A DNA stretch of 64,000 bases, taken from Herbidospora cretacea. Its GTDB lineage: Bacteria; Actinomycetota; Actinomycetes; Streptosporangiales; Streptosporangiaceae. The notes below the pieces were generated by a model. It was not told the DNA's origin. It saw only the letters and a program-made list of their open reading frames with translations, and did not search any database. Position numbers and translations under genes: made by a program. The stretch covers positions 84,353 through 148,352 of the forward strand of contig NZ_BBXG01000022.1 of NCBI RefSeq assembly GCF_001570605.1. Reading direction: 5' to 3'. Positions 52,910-63,400 of this stretch are shown piece by piece. Each line of letters starts with the position of its first letter. Within the stretch, counting starts at the first letter, position 1.

Positions 52910-53373
52910 AGGTGACCGCGCGCGGCGCCATCACGCTGCTGTTCCTCGTCTGCCTGCTCGGACAGTTCGTCCTCGCGGGGCCGCTCTTCGTCGTGGGGGT
53001 GCTGGCGGCGATCTGGCTCGTGAACCCCCGCGACCTGCTGACGCTGGTGGTCTCCCCGCCGCTGGTGTTCTTCGTGGCGGCCTTCGTCGTGGAGATCCTG
53101 AGCGCGCTGGGCGCCGACTCGGCGCTCCAGTCGCTGGGCCTGGGCATGTTCACCACGCTGTCGGCGGTGGCCCCGTGGCTGTTCGCCGGAAGCGCCCTGG
53201 CGCTGGGCCTGGCCTGGTATCGCGGGCTCCCCCAGAGCGTGAAGGCCACCCGCGAGGACATGCGGAACCGGGTGCCCGCTCCGCGCAGGAGCAAGGAGTT
53301 CGACGCCGAGCCCGAGGGCTACTTCGAGCCCAAGGTCTACGGGACCGTCAAGGAAGAGCGCCCCCAGACGTGA
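52906..53373 (+). CDS. DUF6542-like membrane protein beside rmuC
   Basis: 155 aa. Three or four membrane helices (AITLLFLVCLLGQFVLAGPLF, VVGVLAAIWLV, LTLVVSPPLVFFVAAFVVEIL, SAVAPWLFAGSALALGLAWY), then a charged cytoplasmic tail (RRSKEFDAEPEGYFEPKVYG). Such a protein sits near ychF/ispH in many actinomycetes and I recall it as DUF6542; the name is tentative. ATG 52906 overlaps the rmuC stop by 4 bases, so translation is coupled. Its stop codon is the start of a strong terminator. Function unknown. Confidence 0.75.
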   Translation: MKVTARGAITLLFLVCLLGQFVLAGPLFVVGVLAAIWLVNPRDLLTLVVSPPLVFFVAAFVVEILSALGADSALQSLGLGMFTTLSAVAPWLFAGSALALGLAWYRGLPQSVKATREDMRNRVPAPRRSKEFDAEPEGYFEPKVYGTVKEERPQT

Positions 53374-53397
53374 GACCCACCCGGGCGGGTGGGTCTC
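53372..53397. terminator. bidirectional terminator between DUF6542-like gene and ispH
   Basis: GAGACCCACCC-GGGC-GGGTGGGTCTC, a perfect 11-bp stem with a 4-base loop. Its first bases overlap the stop codon of the upstream gene, and it lies 23 bases before the end of convergent ispH. Confidence 0.8.
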
Positions 53398-53419
53398 GTG
53401 CCGCCGGTCAGGCCCTGGC

Positions 53420-54400
53420 TCAAGCCCTGGGGCGCAGGTCCTTGCGCAGTTCGTGGGGCAGCGCGAAGCGCATGCTCTCCTTGACCGACTCGATCTCCTC
53501 GACGTCGCCGAAGCCCGCCTCGGCGAGCTTGGCCAGCACGCCCTCGACCAGGATCTCCGGCACCGACGCGCCGCTGGTCACGCCGACCGTGGTGACGCCC
53601 TCAAGCCAGGCCGGGTCGAGGAACGAGGCGTCGTCGACGAGGTAGGAGGCGTCGGCGCCGTAGTCGAGGGCGACCTCGACCAGGCGCTTGGAGTTGGACG
53701 AGTTCTCCGACCCCACCACGATCACGAGCTCCGCCTGGGCGGCGATCTCCTTGACCGCCGTCTGGCGGTTGGACGTCGCGTAGCAGATGTCGTCGCTCGG
53801 CGGGTCGATCAGGCCGGGGAACCTGTTCTTGAGGCGGGTGACGGTCTCGGTGGTCTCGTCGACCGACAGGGTCGTCTGCGACAGCCACACGACCTTCGAC
53901 GGGTCGCGCACCTGCACGGTCTCGACGCCTTCGAGCCCGTCGACCAGGCGCACGTGGTCGGGGGCCTCACCGGCGGTGCCCTCGACCTCCTCGTGGCCCT
54001 CGTGGCCGATCAGGAGGATGTCGTAGTCCTGGGCGGCGAAGCGCTTGGCCTCGTTGTGGACCTTGGTGACGAGGGGGCACGTGGCGTCGACGGTCTTCAG
54101 GTTCCGCTGCGCGGCCTCCTGGTGGACGGCCGGGGAGACCCCGTGGGCCGAGAACACGACGATCGCGCCCTCGGGCACCTCTTCGGTCTGGTCGACGAAG
54201 ATCGCGCCGCGCTCTTCGAGGGTCTTGACGACGAAGGTGTTGTGGACGATCTGCTTGCGCACGTAGATCGGCGCGCCGTACTGCGCCAGTGCCCGCTCCA
54301 CCGCTTCCACGGCCCGGTCGACGCCGGCGCAGTAACCGCGCGGCTTCGCCACCAGGACACGACGGCGATCTGTAATGGTCGCGGGGGTCTGTGACGTCAT
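53420..54400 (-). CDS. ispH: IspH (LytB), HMBPP reductase of the MEP pathway
   Basis: 326 aa. The three Cys ligands of the [4Fe-4S] cluster are visible: C24 in [10 protein letters not shown]108 in DATCPLV and C206 in [10 protein letters not shown]. Catalytic-site [11 protein letters not shown] and SENSSNS are also present. The enzyme makes IPP and DMAPP from HMBPP, the last step of the methylerythritol phosphate pathway. Start is ATG 54400. Divergent from the next gene with about 98 bases between them. Confidence 0.96.
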   Translation of the reverse strand: MTSQTPATITDRRRVLVAKPRGYCAGVDRAVEAVERALAQYGAPIYVRKQIVHNTFVVKTLEERGAIFVDQTEEVPEGAIVVFSAHGVSPAVHQEAAQRNLKTVDATCPLVTKVHNEAKRFAAQDYDILLIGHEGHEEVEGTAGEAPDHVRLVDGLEGVETVQVRDPSKVVWLSQTTLSVDETTETVTRLKNRFPGLIDPPSDDICYATSNRQTAVKEIAAQAELVIVVGSENSSNSKRLVEVALDYGADASYLVDDASFLDPAWLEGVTTVGVTSGASVPEILVEGVLAKLAEAGFGDVEEIESVKESMRFALPHELRKDLRPRA

Positions 54401-54498
54401 GGTCTCATGCTACGTGGATGGTCTGCAGTGGCTTGACCTCCGCCCACGACAGTCTTGCCAGACTGCGACATCAACGGAATATCTCCTGGGAGCTGCCC

Positions 54499-55602
54499 AT
54501 GTCCCTCTTGCGAACGATCACCAAGCCCATTCGCGAGGCGTACAACCATCGTGACGAGATAACACAGAAGGTGAAAGACCTCCCCATGCTGGCGCTCCAA
54601 GGCGCGCTGAGTGGCGTGGGGCAGGCGATCCTGCTGGGTGACCGCGTCCGCACGTCCCTGAAGCGCGCCACCGGCGGTTCGGCCGACGAGCCCGCCGTGG
54701 ACACGTCCCGGCCGGGGGTGAAGTCCGTCTCCGACATCGTGGTCGAGGGTGAGGACAGGCCGCGCCGCGAGCCGGTCATCTTCGCTCCCCGCCCGAAGGA
54801 TGACAAACCGGAACCGGTTATCTTCCAGCCCGGGGGTAGCGGCCCGAAGGGCGACCGCCTGGTTGCCTCGGGCGCGAAGACCGAACCGGCCGCGCCCGGT
54901 CCCGAGGAGACAAGGGGAGCCGTGCCGACGACCGAGAAGAACGCCCCGTCCACCGCTGGCGAGACCGAGGCCACGACCAGCCCGGTGACCAGTCTCCCCG
55001 CCACGGGTGACTCACCGGCTCCCGCCCGCCGCGCCACCGACCCCGTCGAGCCCGCCCCCGTGAAGCCCGCCGCCGACGACAGCGCCTCGTCGGACTCGAA
55101 GGGTTCCGCCGAGGACGAGGTGGCCGAGACCGCGACCCACCCCGCCACCGACCCCGACGCCACCCCCGAGGCCACCGAGAGCGCCAAGGCGGAGCAGGAG
55201 GACAAGCCCGCCCCCAGCCCCGCCCAGGCGGAGAAGGCCGCCGAGCCGCAGGGCCAGCGGACCACCGAGCCCTCCTCCGACCCCTCGCTGGCCGGCGAGC
55301 CCGCCGTCCCCTCGAAGATCCCGCCGACGCCCAAGCCGGCCAAGAAGACCCCCGGCGTCCCCGTCGCCGACGAGGCCGTGGAGGAGATCCCCGCGGGTCA
55401 CGTCGAGGAGCCCCCGGCCAGGGACCTGCCGCCGGAGCCCATCGCCGGCTACGCCGAGCTGACCTTCGCCTCGCTGCGCGCGCGGATGCGCGGACGGTCG
55501 GCGGCGGAGATCCAGAGCTGGCTCGACTACGAGAAGGCGAGCACCGCACGCGCCGAAGTGATCCGAATGTTCGAGAACCGGCTGGCCAAGCTGGAAAGCT
55601 GA
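54499..55602 (+). CDS. Pro/Ala/Glu-rich protein between ispH and xseA (lipid-droplet-associated type?)
   Basis: 367 aa from ATG 54499 (GGGAGC upstream); the open frame from 54391 lies on the ispH promoter and is rejected. N-terminal ~60 residues: [20 protein letters not shown] and [19 protein letters not shown]. Then ~240 residues of low-complexity Pro/Ala/Glu/Lys. The C-terminal ~50 residues are a conserved helical segment ([37 protein letters not shown]). The ends match the actinobacterial family at this locus (Rv1109c position), which has been linked to lipid droplets; the linker here is much longer. Function unproven. Confidence 0.72.
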   Translation: MSLLRTITKPIREAYNHRDEITQKVKDLPMLALQGALSGVGQAILLGDRVRTSLKRATGGSADEPAVDTSRPGVKSVSDIVVEGEDRPRREPVIFAPRPKDDKPEPVIFQPGGSGPKGDRLVASGAKTEPAAPGPEETRGAVPTTEKNAPSTAGETEATTSPVTSLPATGDSPAPARRATDPVEPAPVKPAADDSASSDSKGSAEDEVAETATHPATDPDATPEATESAKAEQEDKPAPSPAQAEKAAEPQGQRTTEPSSDPSLAGEPAVPSKIPPTPKPAKKTPGVPVADEAVEEIPAGHVEEPPARDLPPEPIAGYAELTFASLRARMRGRSAAEIQSWLDYEKASTARAEVIRMFENRLAKLES

Positions 55603-55606
55603 GCAG

Positions 55607-56812
55607 GTGAGCGCGAAGACCTCCCCCGAGGCGCCCCTGCCCGTCAGGTCGGTGCTGCAGATGGTCGCCCAGTGGATCGGGAAGCTCGGCACGGTCTGGG
55701 TCGAAGGCCAGATCACCGAGCTGACCGCCCGGGGCGGCACGGTGTTCATGACGCTGCGCGACCCGGTGGCCAACGTGTCGGCCCGGGTGACGTGCGCCAG
55801 GAACGTCTACGAGTCCAGCCTCCCGCGCCCGGTCGACGGCGCGCGGGTGGTGGTGCACGTCAAGGCCGACTTCTGGGTCAACCGGGGGTCGTTCGCGTTC
55901 ACCGCCCTGGAGATCCGGCCCGTCGGGGTCGGCGAGCTGCTGGCCCGGCTGGAGCGGCTGCGCCAGGTGCTGGCCGCCGAGGGCGTGTTCAACAACGACC
56001 GCAAGCGGCGGCTGCCGTTCCTGCCGGGGACGGTCGGGCTGATCTGCGGGCGCGACTCGGCGGCCGAGCGTGACGTGCTGGAGAACGCCCGCAGGCGGTG
56101 GCCGGCCGTCCGGTTCAAGGTCGAGCAGGTCGCGGTGCAGGGCGGGCTGGCGGTCGCCGAGGTGACCGACGCGCTCCACCGGCTCGACGCCGACCGCGAG
56201 GTCGACGTGATCATCGTGGCCCGGGGCGGCGGGTCGCTGGAGGACCTGCTGCCGTTCTCCGACGAGTCGCTGGTCCGGGCGGTCGCGGCCTGCCGCACCC
56301 CCGTGGTCAGCGCGATCGGCCACGAGCAGGACTCGCCGCTGCTCGACCTGGTGGCCGACCTGCGGGCCTCCACCCCGACCGACGCCGCCAAGAAGGTGGT
56401 CCCCGACGTCGGCGAGCAGCTGGCGCTCGTCCACCAGCTGCGCGACCGGGGGCGGCGGGTCGTCGGGGGGTGGCTGGAGCGCGAGCTCGCCTGGCTCCAC
56501 TCGGTGCGGTCGCGGCCGTCGCTGGCCGATCCCGTACGCGAGATCGAACGGCGCGCCGAGCAGGTCGAGGGCCTGCGCGACCGCACCCGGCGGGTGCTCG
56601 ACCACTCGCTCCACCGCGGCTCCGACAGCCTGGAGCACCTGCGGGCCCGGCTGGTGGCGCTCTCCCCGGCCGCCACCCTCGAACGCGGCTACGCGATCGT
56701 CCAGAAGCCCTCGGGCGAGGTGGTCAGGAAGGCCGCCGGACTCACCGAGGGCGAGGAGCTGACCGTCAGGTTCCCCGACGATCGGGTCGGGGTCGAGGTC
56801 ACCGGCCTCTAG
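55607..56812 (+). CDS. xseA: exodeoxyribonuclease VII large subunit
   Basis: 401 aa. N-terminal OB-fold ([19 protein letters not shown]), then the nuclease core with [58 protein letters not shown] and [10 protein letters not shown], and a coiled C-terminal arm. It degrades single-stranded DNA with the small subunit XseB. GTG 55607 is 4 bases after the previous stop; xseB follows after 10 bases. Confidence 0.95.
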   Translation: MSAKTSPEAPLPVRSVLQMVAQWIGKLGTVWVEGQITELTARGGTVFMTLRDPVANVSARVTCARNVYESSLPRPVDGARVVVHVKADFWVNRGSFAFTALEIRPVGVGELLARLERLRQVLAAEGVFNNDRKRRLPFLPGTVGLICGRDSAAERDVLENARRRWPAVRFKVEQVAVQGGLAVAEVTDALHRLDADREVDVIIVARGGGSLEDLLPFSDESLVRAVAACRTPVVSAIGHEQDSPLLDLVADLRASTPTDAAKKVVPDVGEQLALVHQLRDRGRRVVGGWLERELAWLHSVRSRPSLADPVREIERRAEQVEGLRDRTRRVLDHSLHRGSDSLEHLRARLVALSPAATLERGYAIVQKPSGEVVRKAAGLTEGEELTVRFPDDRVGVEVTGL

Positions 56813-56822
56813 GGTGGGCAGC

Positions 56823-57053
56823 GTGGCTGACGAGAAGACGCCGTCCTACGAGAAGGCGCGCGAGGAGCTGACCGAGGTGGTGCGCCGCCTGGAAGCGGGC
56901 GGGCTGACCCTGGAGCAGTCGATCGAACTCTGGGAACGCGGCGAGAAACTGGCCGCGATCTGCGAAGACTGGCTCCAGGGCGCCAGGGTCAAACTGGCCG
57001 CCGCGATGGCGGAGCGCCGCCCGGAGCCCGCTTCCGGCGACGCGCCGTTCTAG
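56823..57053 (+). CDS. xseB: exodeoxyribonuclease VII small subunit
   Basis: 76 aa, an all-helical small protein with the family signature SYEKAREELTEVVRRLEAGG, LTLEQSIELWERGEKLA, CEDWLQGARVKL. Start is GTG 56823 with AGGGTGG upstream; GTG 56814 would add three residues and leave no spacing for it. It binds and tunes the XseA nuclease. Its TAG stop overlaps the convergent gene's stop: the four bases CTAG are read as stop on both strands. Confidence 0.95.
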   Translation: MADEKTPSYEKAREELTEVVRRLEAGGLTLEQSIELWERGEKLAAICEDWLQGARVKLAAAMAERRPEPASGDAPF

Positions 57054-60000
57054 GGCTGTCTGATGTAGGCGACCCCGAAGAGGCTGTCGCCCCGTGCTCC
57101 CGCCGCGTCGTGACACCAGATGTAGACGCTCAGCTTGGGCGGCGCGGCGTAGGAGTCGATGGTGCCGAGGTGGCAGTAAGTGTCGCCCGGCCCCGTCGCG
57201 GTGACCTGGACGTTGTCTCTCGTCTTGCCCAGGGTCTGCCACGTCAGCCGGTAGTAGCCGACGCCGAGCCGGGCGACCTCCGGTGTCTCCCCGTTGGAGC
57301 TGAACGACCGTGCTCCGTCGACCTCGGGGTCGGCCGGGTCGCCGGTGACGGTGACGTAGGCGGCGGGCGTGGCCGCGTCGCGGTGCAGACCGGAGCCGTC
57401 GGCGAACGACAACAGCCAGGGCGAGTCGGCGGGCGCGCCCCCGGCGATGGCGTGACAGACCACCGTGATCGCCGTCGCGGTGACCCCCCGCGGGGCACAG
57501 CGGGTCGCCGGGCCGTCGCCATAGGGCGTGACCTGGACGTGCCCCGTGTCCTCCGCGATCCCTTCCAGCACCACGCGGTAACGGCCGGCGCCCTCCCTGA
57601 CGACCCGGTTGACGCCGCCCGCCGAGTTGAAGGTGCCGGAGCTGTGAACCGGGTCGACCGTGGCGGCGCCTCCCGCCCCGTCGTCGTAGGCGACGGTCGC
57701 GTAGGGGGCGGAGCCGGTGGCCGGGGCGGCGAAGAAGATCGTGAACCACCAGTCGGCCGGCGCGCCGGTGTGGTCGAAGCAGCGGACCTCGACCACCTGG
57801 TCGGGCCCGTCCGGGGCGTGGCCGACGACACCGCAGGTCCGGCCCCGGTAGACGGTCCGGTAGGCGGTGACGTGGGCAGTCCCGTCGGCCGAGGCGACGC
57901 CGGGCAGGCGCACGTCGTAGCGGCCGGTGCCGGTGTGGACGACCGTCGCCCGCCTGGCCAGCCCGGCGGTGGTCCACTGCCAGTACGGGTTGAGCTGCGT
58001 CTCCACCCCGATCGGGGCCTCCGTGGGAGTCGCGCGGTCCATGTAGGCGTAGCCCCATCGGGCGGCGGCGGGCGTGGGGCCGGAGGCGGCCACGAGGGCC
58101 TCGGCCATCCGGGTCCGGAACCGGGCGATCTCCTCGGTGCCCGGCTCGCTGACGGAGACCGCGCCACCCGCCCCTCCGGCGAGACCGCGCCGGACGTCGA
58201 TCAGCGACCAGTCCTCGGCGCCGTCCAGCCCCTGGGCGTAGCCCCACTCCTCGGGATAGTCGTAGCCTCTGGGCCTGATCTCGGTGTCGTCGGCGACGGC
58301 CGTGACATCGCATATGCCGTTGAGGCCCGCGTAGACCATGCCGTACCGCGCCAGGTCGTCGGTTCCGGTCACCGGTGTCCGCACCGTGTCGTCGACCGGC
58401 GGCGTGCGGTCGGGGTCCGTGCCGTCGACGCACGCCTGGAACTCGCCGTTGACGTCGACCCGCACCGGCCCGGCGGCCCGCACGCCGTCGGCGTCCCAGT
58501 CCAGGGCGGCCGAACCGTCGCCCACCCGCAGCGTGCCCGAGTTGTCCCACCACGCCGCCATGACGTCGGTGGTGACGCCGATCCCCGAGCCCTCGTCCAG
58601 CGACATGCGGTCGAGTTCCGGCAGGACGCTGGTCGAGTAGCTGAGGGTGCTGACCTGGTCGAGCGCCTGCAGGAGCTCCTTGCCGCCGTTGGTCGCGGGG
58701 ACCGAGGGAAGCCGGGTCCTCCATTCGCCGAAGTCCGGGATGCCGACGAACCCGTAGGTGTAGTTCATCACCGAGAGGTAGTTCGGCTTGAAGTTGACCT
58801 CCTCGTCACCGCCGTGGTCCAGCCCGATGGCGTGGCCGAGTTCGTGGACGAAGGTCCCGCTCTGCGCCCGGACGGGGATGGGCCGACCCGGCCACGTGCC
58901 CAGCGTCACCATGAAGTCCGGACCGTCGCAGCAGACCCCGCCGCTGGTGGACGCGTCGTGCCGGAACCCCCAGAGGTTGTAGCGGAACAGGCCCGACCGG
59001 CCGGCCGTGAAGTTGGCCGCCCGGTGGCGCTGGAAGGGCGTCTGACCTCCCTGCTCGACGTTCAGCGGCCGGACGCGTTCCTCGGGGGAGACGGGAATCA
59101 GGTCGTCGACGTGGACCAGGAGCTGAACGCCCGGCCGGGTCTCCTGCCCGTACGGGCACGAGACCATGGCGGGCAGCGGCGCCGCGTCGAACATCGCCAC
59201 GGCCTCCGTGAACGCGGCGTTGTCCGGCTGGTGGTCGCCCGTGGCGGTGCCGTCGCTCAGCCAGTCGACCTCGACGGCGACGGTGGTCCGGCAGGGGTCG
59301 GCGCCGTTCGCGGGGAGCCAGGGGTCGCCCGGCAGGCCGGTCAGTTCGATCCGGTCACTCAGGCCGTCGCCGTCGCTGTCCTGGTCGAGGGTGCTGAAGA
59401 ACTGGTCGGCGTTCTTCCGGAACGTGTGCAGGGACGCGCCCGGCGCGGCGGTCCGGTCGAAGAAGACCGTGCCGTCGTCGAGGCTCTCGATCCTGAGAGC
59501 GGTCATGGTCCAGTTGTCGGCCCTCCAGTCCTCGGCGAAGGAGACGTGCTCGATCGTGAAGCCGGTCCGCAGTCCCTGGGCGGTGGTGCAGACGGGGAGG
59601 CGGGCGTTCCAGCGGAAGGTCTCGTCGCCCGCGTCCCTGGTGCCGCCGCGGTGGTAGGGACGGGTCGGGACGTCGATGGACCCGTCGCCGTCCCAGTCCT
59701 CGAACAGCAGGTCCTGACCGGCGACTCTGACGTGTTCGAAGGAGTCGTCCCTGATCCCGTCGCCGGGCACGGTCGTGACGGTGATCCGGAAGCGGCAGAA
59801 CGGGCCGGGCGCGGGCTGGGCCGGGCCCTGGGGCAGTCCCGACGTGTCGATCGGCAGCGTGAGGATCTGGTCGCTGTTCTTCTGGAAACGGTGCATCACA
59901 CTGCCCGGGTTCCGGCGGAACAGCTCCACGTCGTCGGTGCCGTCGGGGTTCAGGCTGGTGATCACCAGGCCGGCCAGGTCCCAGTTGTCGGCGTTCCAGT

Positions 60001-60388
60001 CGTCGGCGAAGGAGGCGTGCTCGATCGTGAATCCGCCCGCGAGACCGGCGGTGTCGACGCACACCGGCAGGCGGGCGGTCCAGTGATGGGTGGCCGAGGG
60101 CGCGTCGCCGGTGCCGCCCCGATGGTAGGGCCGGGTCGGGTCGTCGAGGACGCCGTCACCGTTCCAGTCGTCGAACAGAAGCTCCTGCCCGGCGACCCGG
60201 ACGTGTTCGAGGGAGTCGTCTCTCAGACCGTCGTCGGGGCCGGTCGTGACGTCGAACCGGAAGCGGCAGAACTCGCCGGGTCCGGCCATGGCGGCGGGCA
60301 TGCCCGCGCCGAGGAAGGCGACGGTGAGCAACAGGGCGGTCAGGACACGCCCCCAGAGGGTTCGCACGTCTCGACGGTAGGTATCCAC
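57050..60388 (-). CDS. large exported metalloprotease-like protein with internal duplications
   Basis: 1112 aa. Signal peptide (VLTALLLTVAFLGAGMPAAMA). Two ~135-residue repeats follow (FCRFRFDVTTGPDDGLRDDS... and FCRFRITVTTVPGDGIRDDS..., sharing EHVRVAGQ, PYHRGGT, GFTIEH.SF and DNW). Next is a Ca-binding thrombospondin-3-like DQDSDGDGLSD, then a zinc peptidase motif HELGHAIGLDHGG (~513). After this come beta domains of ~100 residues, seen three times with GRYDV, GRYRV and YYRLT and a nearby CGVVGH, RCAPRG or YCHLG. The repeats are likely adhesive. It should be an extracellular peptidase of unknown substrate. GTG 60388 lacks a clear ribosome site. Divergent from the STAND gene. Confidence 0.82.
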   Translation of the reverse strand: MDTYRRDVRTLWGRVLTALLLTVAFLGAGMPAAMAGPGEFCRFRFDVTTGPDDGLRDDSLEHVRVAGQELLFDDWNGDGVLDDPTRPYHRGGTGDAPSATHHWTARLPVCVDTAGLAGGFTIEHASFADDWNADNWDLAGLVITSLNPDGTDDVELFRRNPGSVMHRFQKNSDQILTLPIDTSGLPQGPAQPAPGPFCRFRITVTTVPGDGIRDDSFEHVRVAGQDLLFEDWDGDGSIDVPTRPYHRGGTRDAGDETFRWNARLPVCTTAQGLRTGFTIEHVSFAEDWRADNWTMTALRIESLDDGTVFFDRTAAPGASLHTFRKNADQFFSTLDQDSDGDGLSDRIELTGLPGDPWLPANGADPCRTTVAVEVDWLSDGTATGDHQPDNAAFTEAVAMFDAAPLPAMVSCPYGQETRPGVQLLVHVDDLIPVSPEERVRPLNVEQGGQTPFQRHRAANFTAGRSGLFRYNLWGFRHDASTSGGVCCDGPDFMVTLGTWPGRPIPVRAQSGTFVHELGHAIGLDHGGDEEVNFKPNYLSVMNYTYGFVGIPDFGEWRTRLPSVPATNGGKELLQALDQVSTLSYSTSVLPELDRMSLDEGSGIGVTTDVMAAWWDNSGTLRVGDGSAALDWDADGVRAAGPVRVDVNGEFQACVDGTDPDRTPPVDDTVRTPVTGTDDLARYGMVYAGLNGICDVTAVADDTEIRPRGYDYPEEWGYAQGLDGAEDWSLIDVRRGLAGGAGGAVSVSEPGTEEIARFRTRMAEALVAASGPTPAAARWGYAYMDRATPTEAPIGVETQLNPYWQWTTAGLARRATVVHTGTGRYDVRLPGVASADGTAHVTAYRTVYRGRTCGVVGHAPDGPDQVVEVRCFDHTGAPADWWFTIFFAAPATGSAPYATVAYDDGAGGAATVDPVHSSGTFNSAGGVNRVVREGAGRYRVVLEGIAEDTGHVQVTPYGDGPATRCAPRGVTATAITVVCHAIAGGAPADSPWLLSFADGSGLHRDAATPAAYVTVTGDPADPEVDGARSFSSNGETPEVARLGVGYYRLTWQTLGKTRDNVQVTATGPGDTYCHLGTIDSYAAPPKLSVYIWCHDAAGARGDSLFGVAYIRQP

Positions 60389-60473
60389 GCTGCTGGAGGA
60401 AGGGGCGGCGAGTTATCCGTACAAGTCCGGACGCGCTCTGTAACCTTTCCGCGGCTCGCGCCGACTACCTGAT

Positions 60474-63400
60474 GTGGCCGACCCGGAACGGATCACGAGC
60501 CGCCGTGACTTCGCCGTCGAGCTGACGCTGCTGCGCGAGGGCGCGGGGCTGACCGTCCGCCAGGTGGCGGCGAAGATCGGCGTCCGTGGCGCCCACAGCA
60601 CCCTCGGCGACTGGTTCGCCGGGCGCGGCCTGCCGTCCACGACCTCACGCGAGTTGTTCCTCCAGGTGCTCCGGGTCTGCGGCGACGACCGGAGCGAGGC
60701 GTGGCTGGCGGCCTGGCTGCGGGCCCGGCGCGGGCCCGGTCCGCGTCCGGCCGGGCCGGAGCCCTATCGGGGCCTGGCCGCCTTCCGGCGGGAGGACGCC
60801 GGCTGGTTCTTCGGCCGCGACGACCTGACCGCGCGGCTGACCGGCTGGGTCCGCGACCGCGACAGGGGGCTGCTCGTCGTCGTCGGGCCCTCGGGGTCGG
60901 GCAAGTCGTCGCTGCTGCGGGCGGGCCTGCTCGCGGCGGTGCCAGAAGGGGTCGTCCGGACGCCGCTGGACCACCCGGAGCGGGCGCCGCTGGTCGTGAT
61001 CGACCAGTTCGAGGAGGTCTTCACCGGCCTCGGCGAGGCCGACCGGCGGCGGGCCGTCACCGAGGCCGCCGCGCTGGCCGCCGGCACGGTGGTCGTGCTC
61101 GGCCTGCGGGCCGACTTCTACGCCCAGGCGCTCGCCCATCCCGAACTGGTCGCCGCCGAGCACCTGCCCGTCGGCCCCATCGACGAGCCCGGCCTGCGCG
61201 CCGCCATCACCGAACCGGCCCGCAAGGCCGGCCTGGACCTCGAAGCCGGCCTGCCCGACCTGATCCTGCGCGACCTGCGGCCCGGCGCGGGGGTGCTGCC
61301 GCTGCTCTCCCACGCCCTGTACGCCACCTGGCGTCACAGCAGGGGTCACCGCCTGACCATCGCCGACTACCACGCCGTCGGCGGCATCGCGGGGGCGGTG
61401 GCGCTCAGCGCCGACACGGCCTACGGCGACCTCACCGAACCGCAGCGGCTGCTGGCCAGACGCCTGCTGCTGCACCTGGTACACGTCTCCCAGAACGTCG
61501 CCGACACCCGCCGCCGGGTGGCCCGCGACGATCTGCCGGCCGACGCCGGGGAGGTGCTCGACCGCTTCATCGGCCAGCGGCTCCTGACGGCCGACGACGG
61601 AACCGTCGAGATCAGCCACGAGGCCCTGCTCACCGCCTGGCCCCTGCTGCGCTCGTGGATCGACGAGGACCGGGCGGGGCTGCTGGCCGCCCGCCGTCTG
61701 GCCGACGACGCGCGGGCGTGGGACGCCGAGGGCCGCGACCCGGCCGCGCTCTACCGGGGCACCCGGCTGGCCGCCGCCCGTGAGTGGAGCGGCGCCGACG
61801 GTCCCGGTTCGCTGGCGGCCGAGTTCCTGGAGGCGGCCATCACCCTGGAGCGGCGGGGCGGGCGCAGGGCGCGACGGCTGCTCGGGGCTCTCGTCACGCT
61901 GCTGCTGGTGGCCTGCGGCAGCGGGATCGCCGCCGTCAACGCCGCCGCGACCGCCGGGGAGCAGCGCGACATCGCCGTCTCACGGGAGGTCGCCGGGGAG
62001 GTCGCCGCGACAAGGATGGCCGATCCGGCGCTCGCCGCCCACCTGGCCAGGGCCGCCTACGGGCTGGCCCCGACCGTCGAGGCGAGGGGCGCTCTGCTGG
62101 GCGCGTTCGGCGAGCCGTTCAACGTACGGCTCACCGGCCACACCGACTACGTCAACGACGTCGCGTACGCCCCCGGCGGCCAGGTCCTGGCCAGCGCGGC
62201 CAACGACGGGACCGTGCGTCTCTGGGACGTGCGTGGTCCGCACCGCCCGCGCGCCCTCGTCACTCTCCCGGTGACCGGCACCTGGCTCTTTGTGCTCTCC
62301 TTCTCCCCCGACGGGCGCACGCTGGCCGCCACCGGGGCCGACGGAGTGCTCCGCCGGTGGGACGTGGCCACGGCCCGCCCCCTGCCCGCCCTGTCCCCGC
62401 CCGGCCGGGGCGTCACCTCCGCGCTCTTCGCCGGCGGGTTCCTGGCCGTGGCGGACCGCGACGGGGACATCGCGCTGCGCGACCCCGTCGACGGCCGGGT
62501 CCACGCCACGATGCGCGGGCATCGGGGCGGGGTGTCGCGGATGGCCGTGCACGACCGGATCCTGGCCTCCGCGGGCGACGACGGCACCGCGCGCGTCTGG
62601 GACCTGGCCACGGCCCGGCCTCTGGCGACCCTCGCCGGTCACACCGGAGGGCTGACGTCGGTGGCGTTCAGCCCCGACGGCGGGCGGCTGGTCACCGCCG
62701 GGGCCGACGGCACGGCCCGGGTGTGGGACCTCGCCGACCCGGCCCGGCCACGGCCGCTGACCACGCTGACCGGCCACAGCGGTCCGGTCCACCGGGCCGT
62801 TTTCACCCCTGAGGGGGACGCGGTCGTCACCGGGGGCGGCGACACCACGATCCGTTTCTGGGACGGCGACGGCCGCCAGATCGCGATCTACAACTCCCGT
62901 CCGGGCGCCCCGATCGACACCGGCACGATCTCCGGAATCGCCTTCAGCCCCGACGGACGGACCCTGGCGAGCAGTTCCTACGACCACCTGCTGCGCCTGT
63001 GGGACGTCCCCGGCCCGGCGCTCCCGGGCGGCGTCCGGCCGAACTGGGCCGCGCCCGGCGTGGTGATCACCGGGAACGGCCGTGAGGTGCGCCGGTGGGA
63101 CGTCACCGACCCGCACCACCCGGTCGGCCGGAGGTTCGCCACGACCAGCGGCGTCGCCGAGGTGTCGGACGACGGGTCGCTGCTGGCCACCGGCGGCCCC
63201 GGGACCGGCATGCGGTTGTGGCTCCTCGGCGGGCTCGTCCCGCGCCTGCTGTCGATCGTTCCCGGCGCGGCCACGCCGCCCGACAGCGCCAAGTTCAGCG
63301 CCGACCGGAAGGTGCTCGTGGTGAACCCCACCCGCGACCGGGTGCTCCGCGTCTGGGACATCGGGGACCCCGCGCGGCCGAGCCCAGCCGCCTCGGTGGC

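Noticed and set aside
57110..60472. 1120-residue plus-strand open frame opposite the metalloprotease-like gene
   Set aside because: A GC-codon shadow: it reads as Val/Gly/Asp/Arg-rich low-complexity protein with no domain, while the minus strand has signal peptide, repeats and HExxH.
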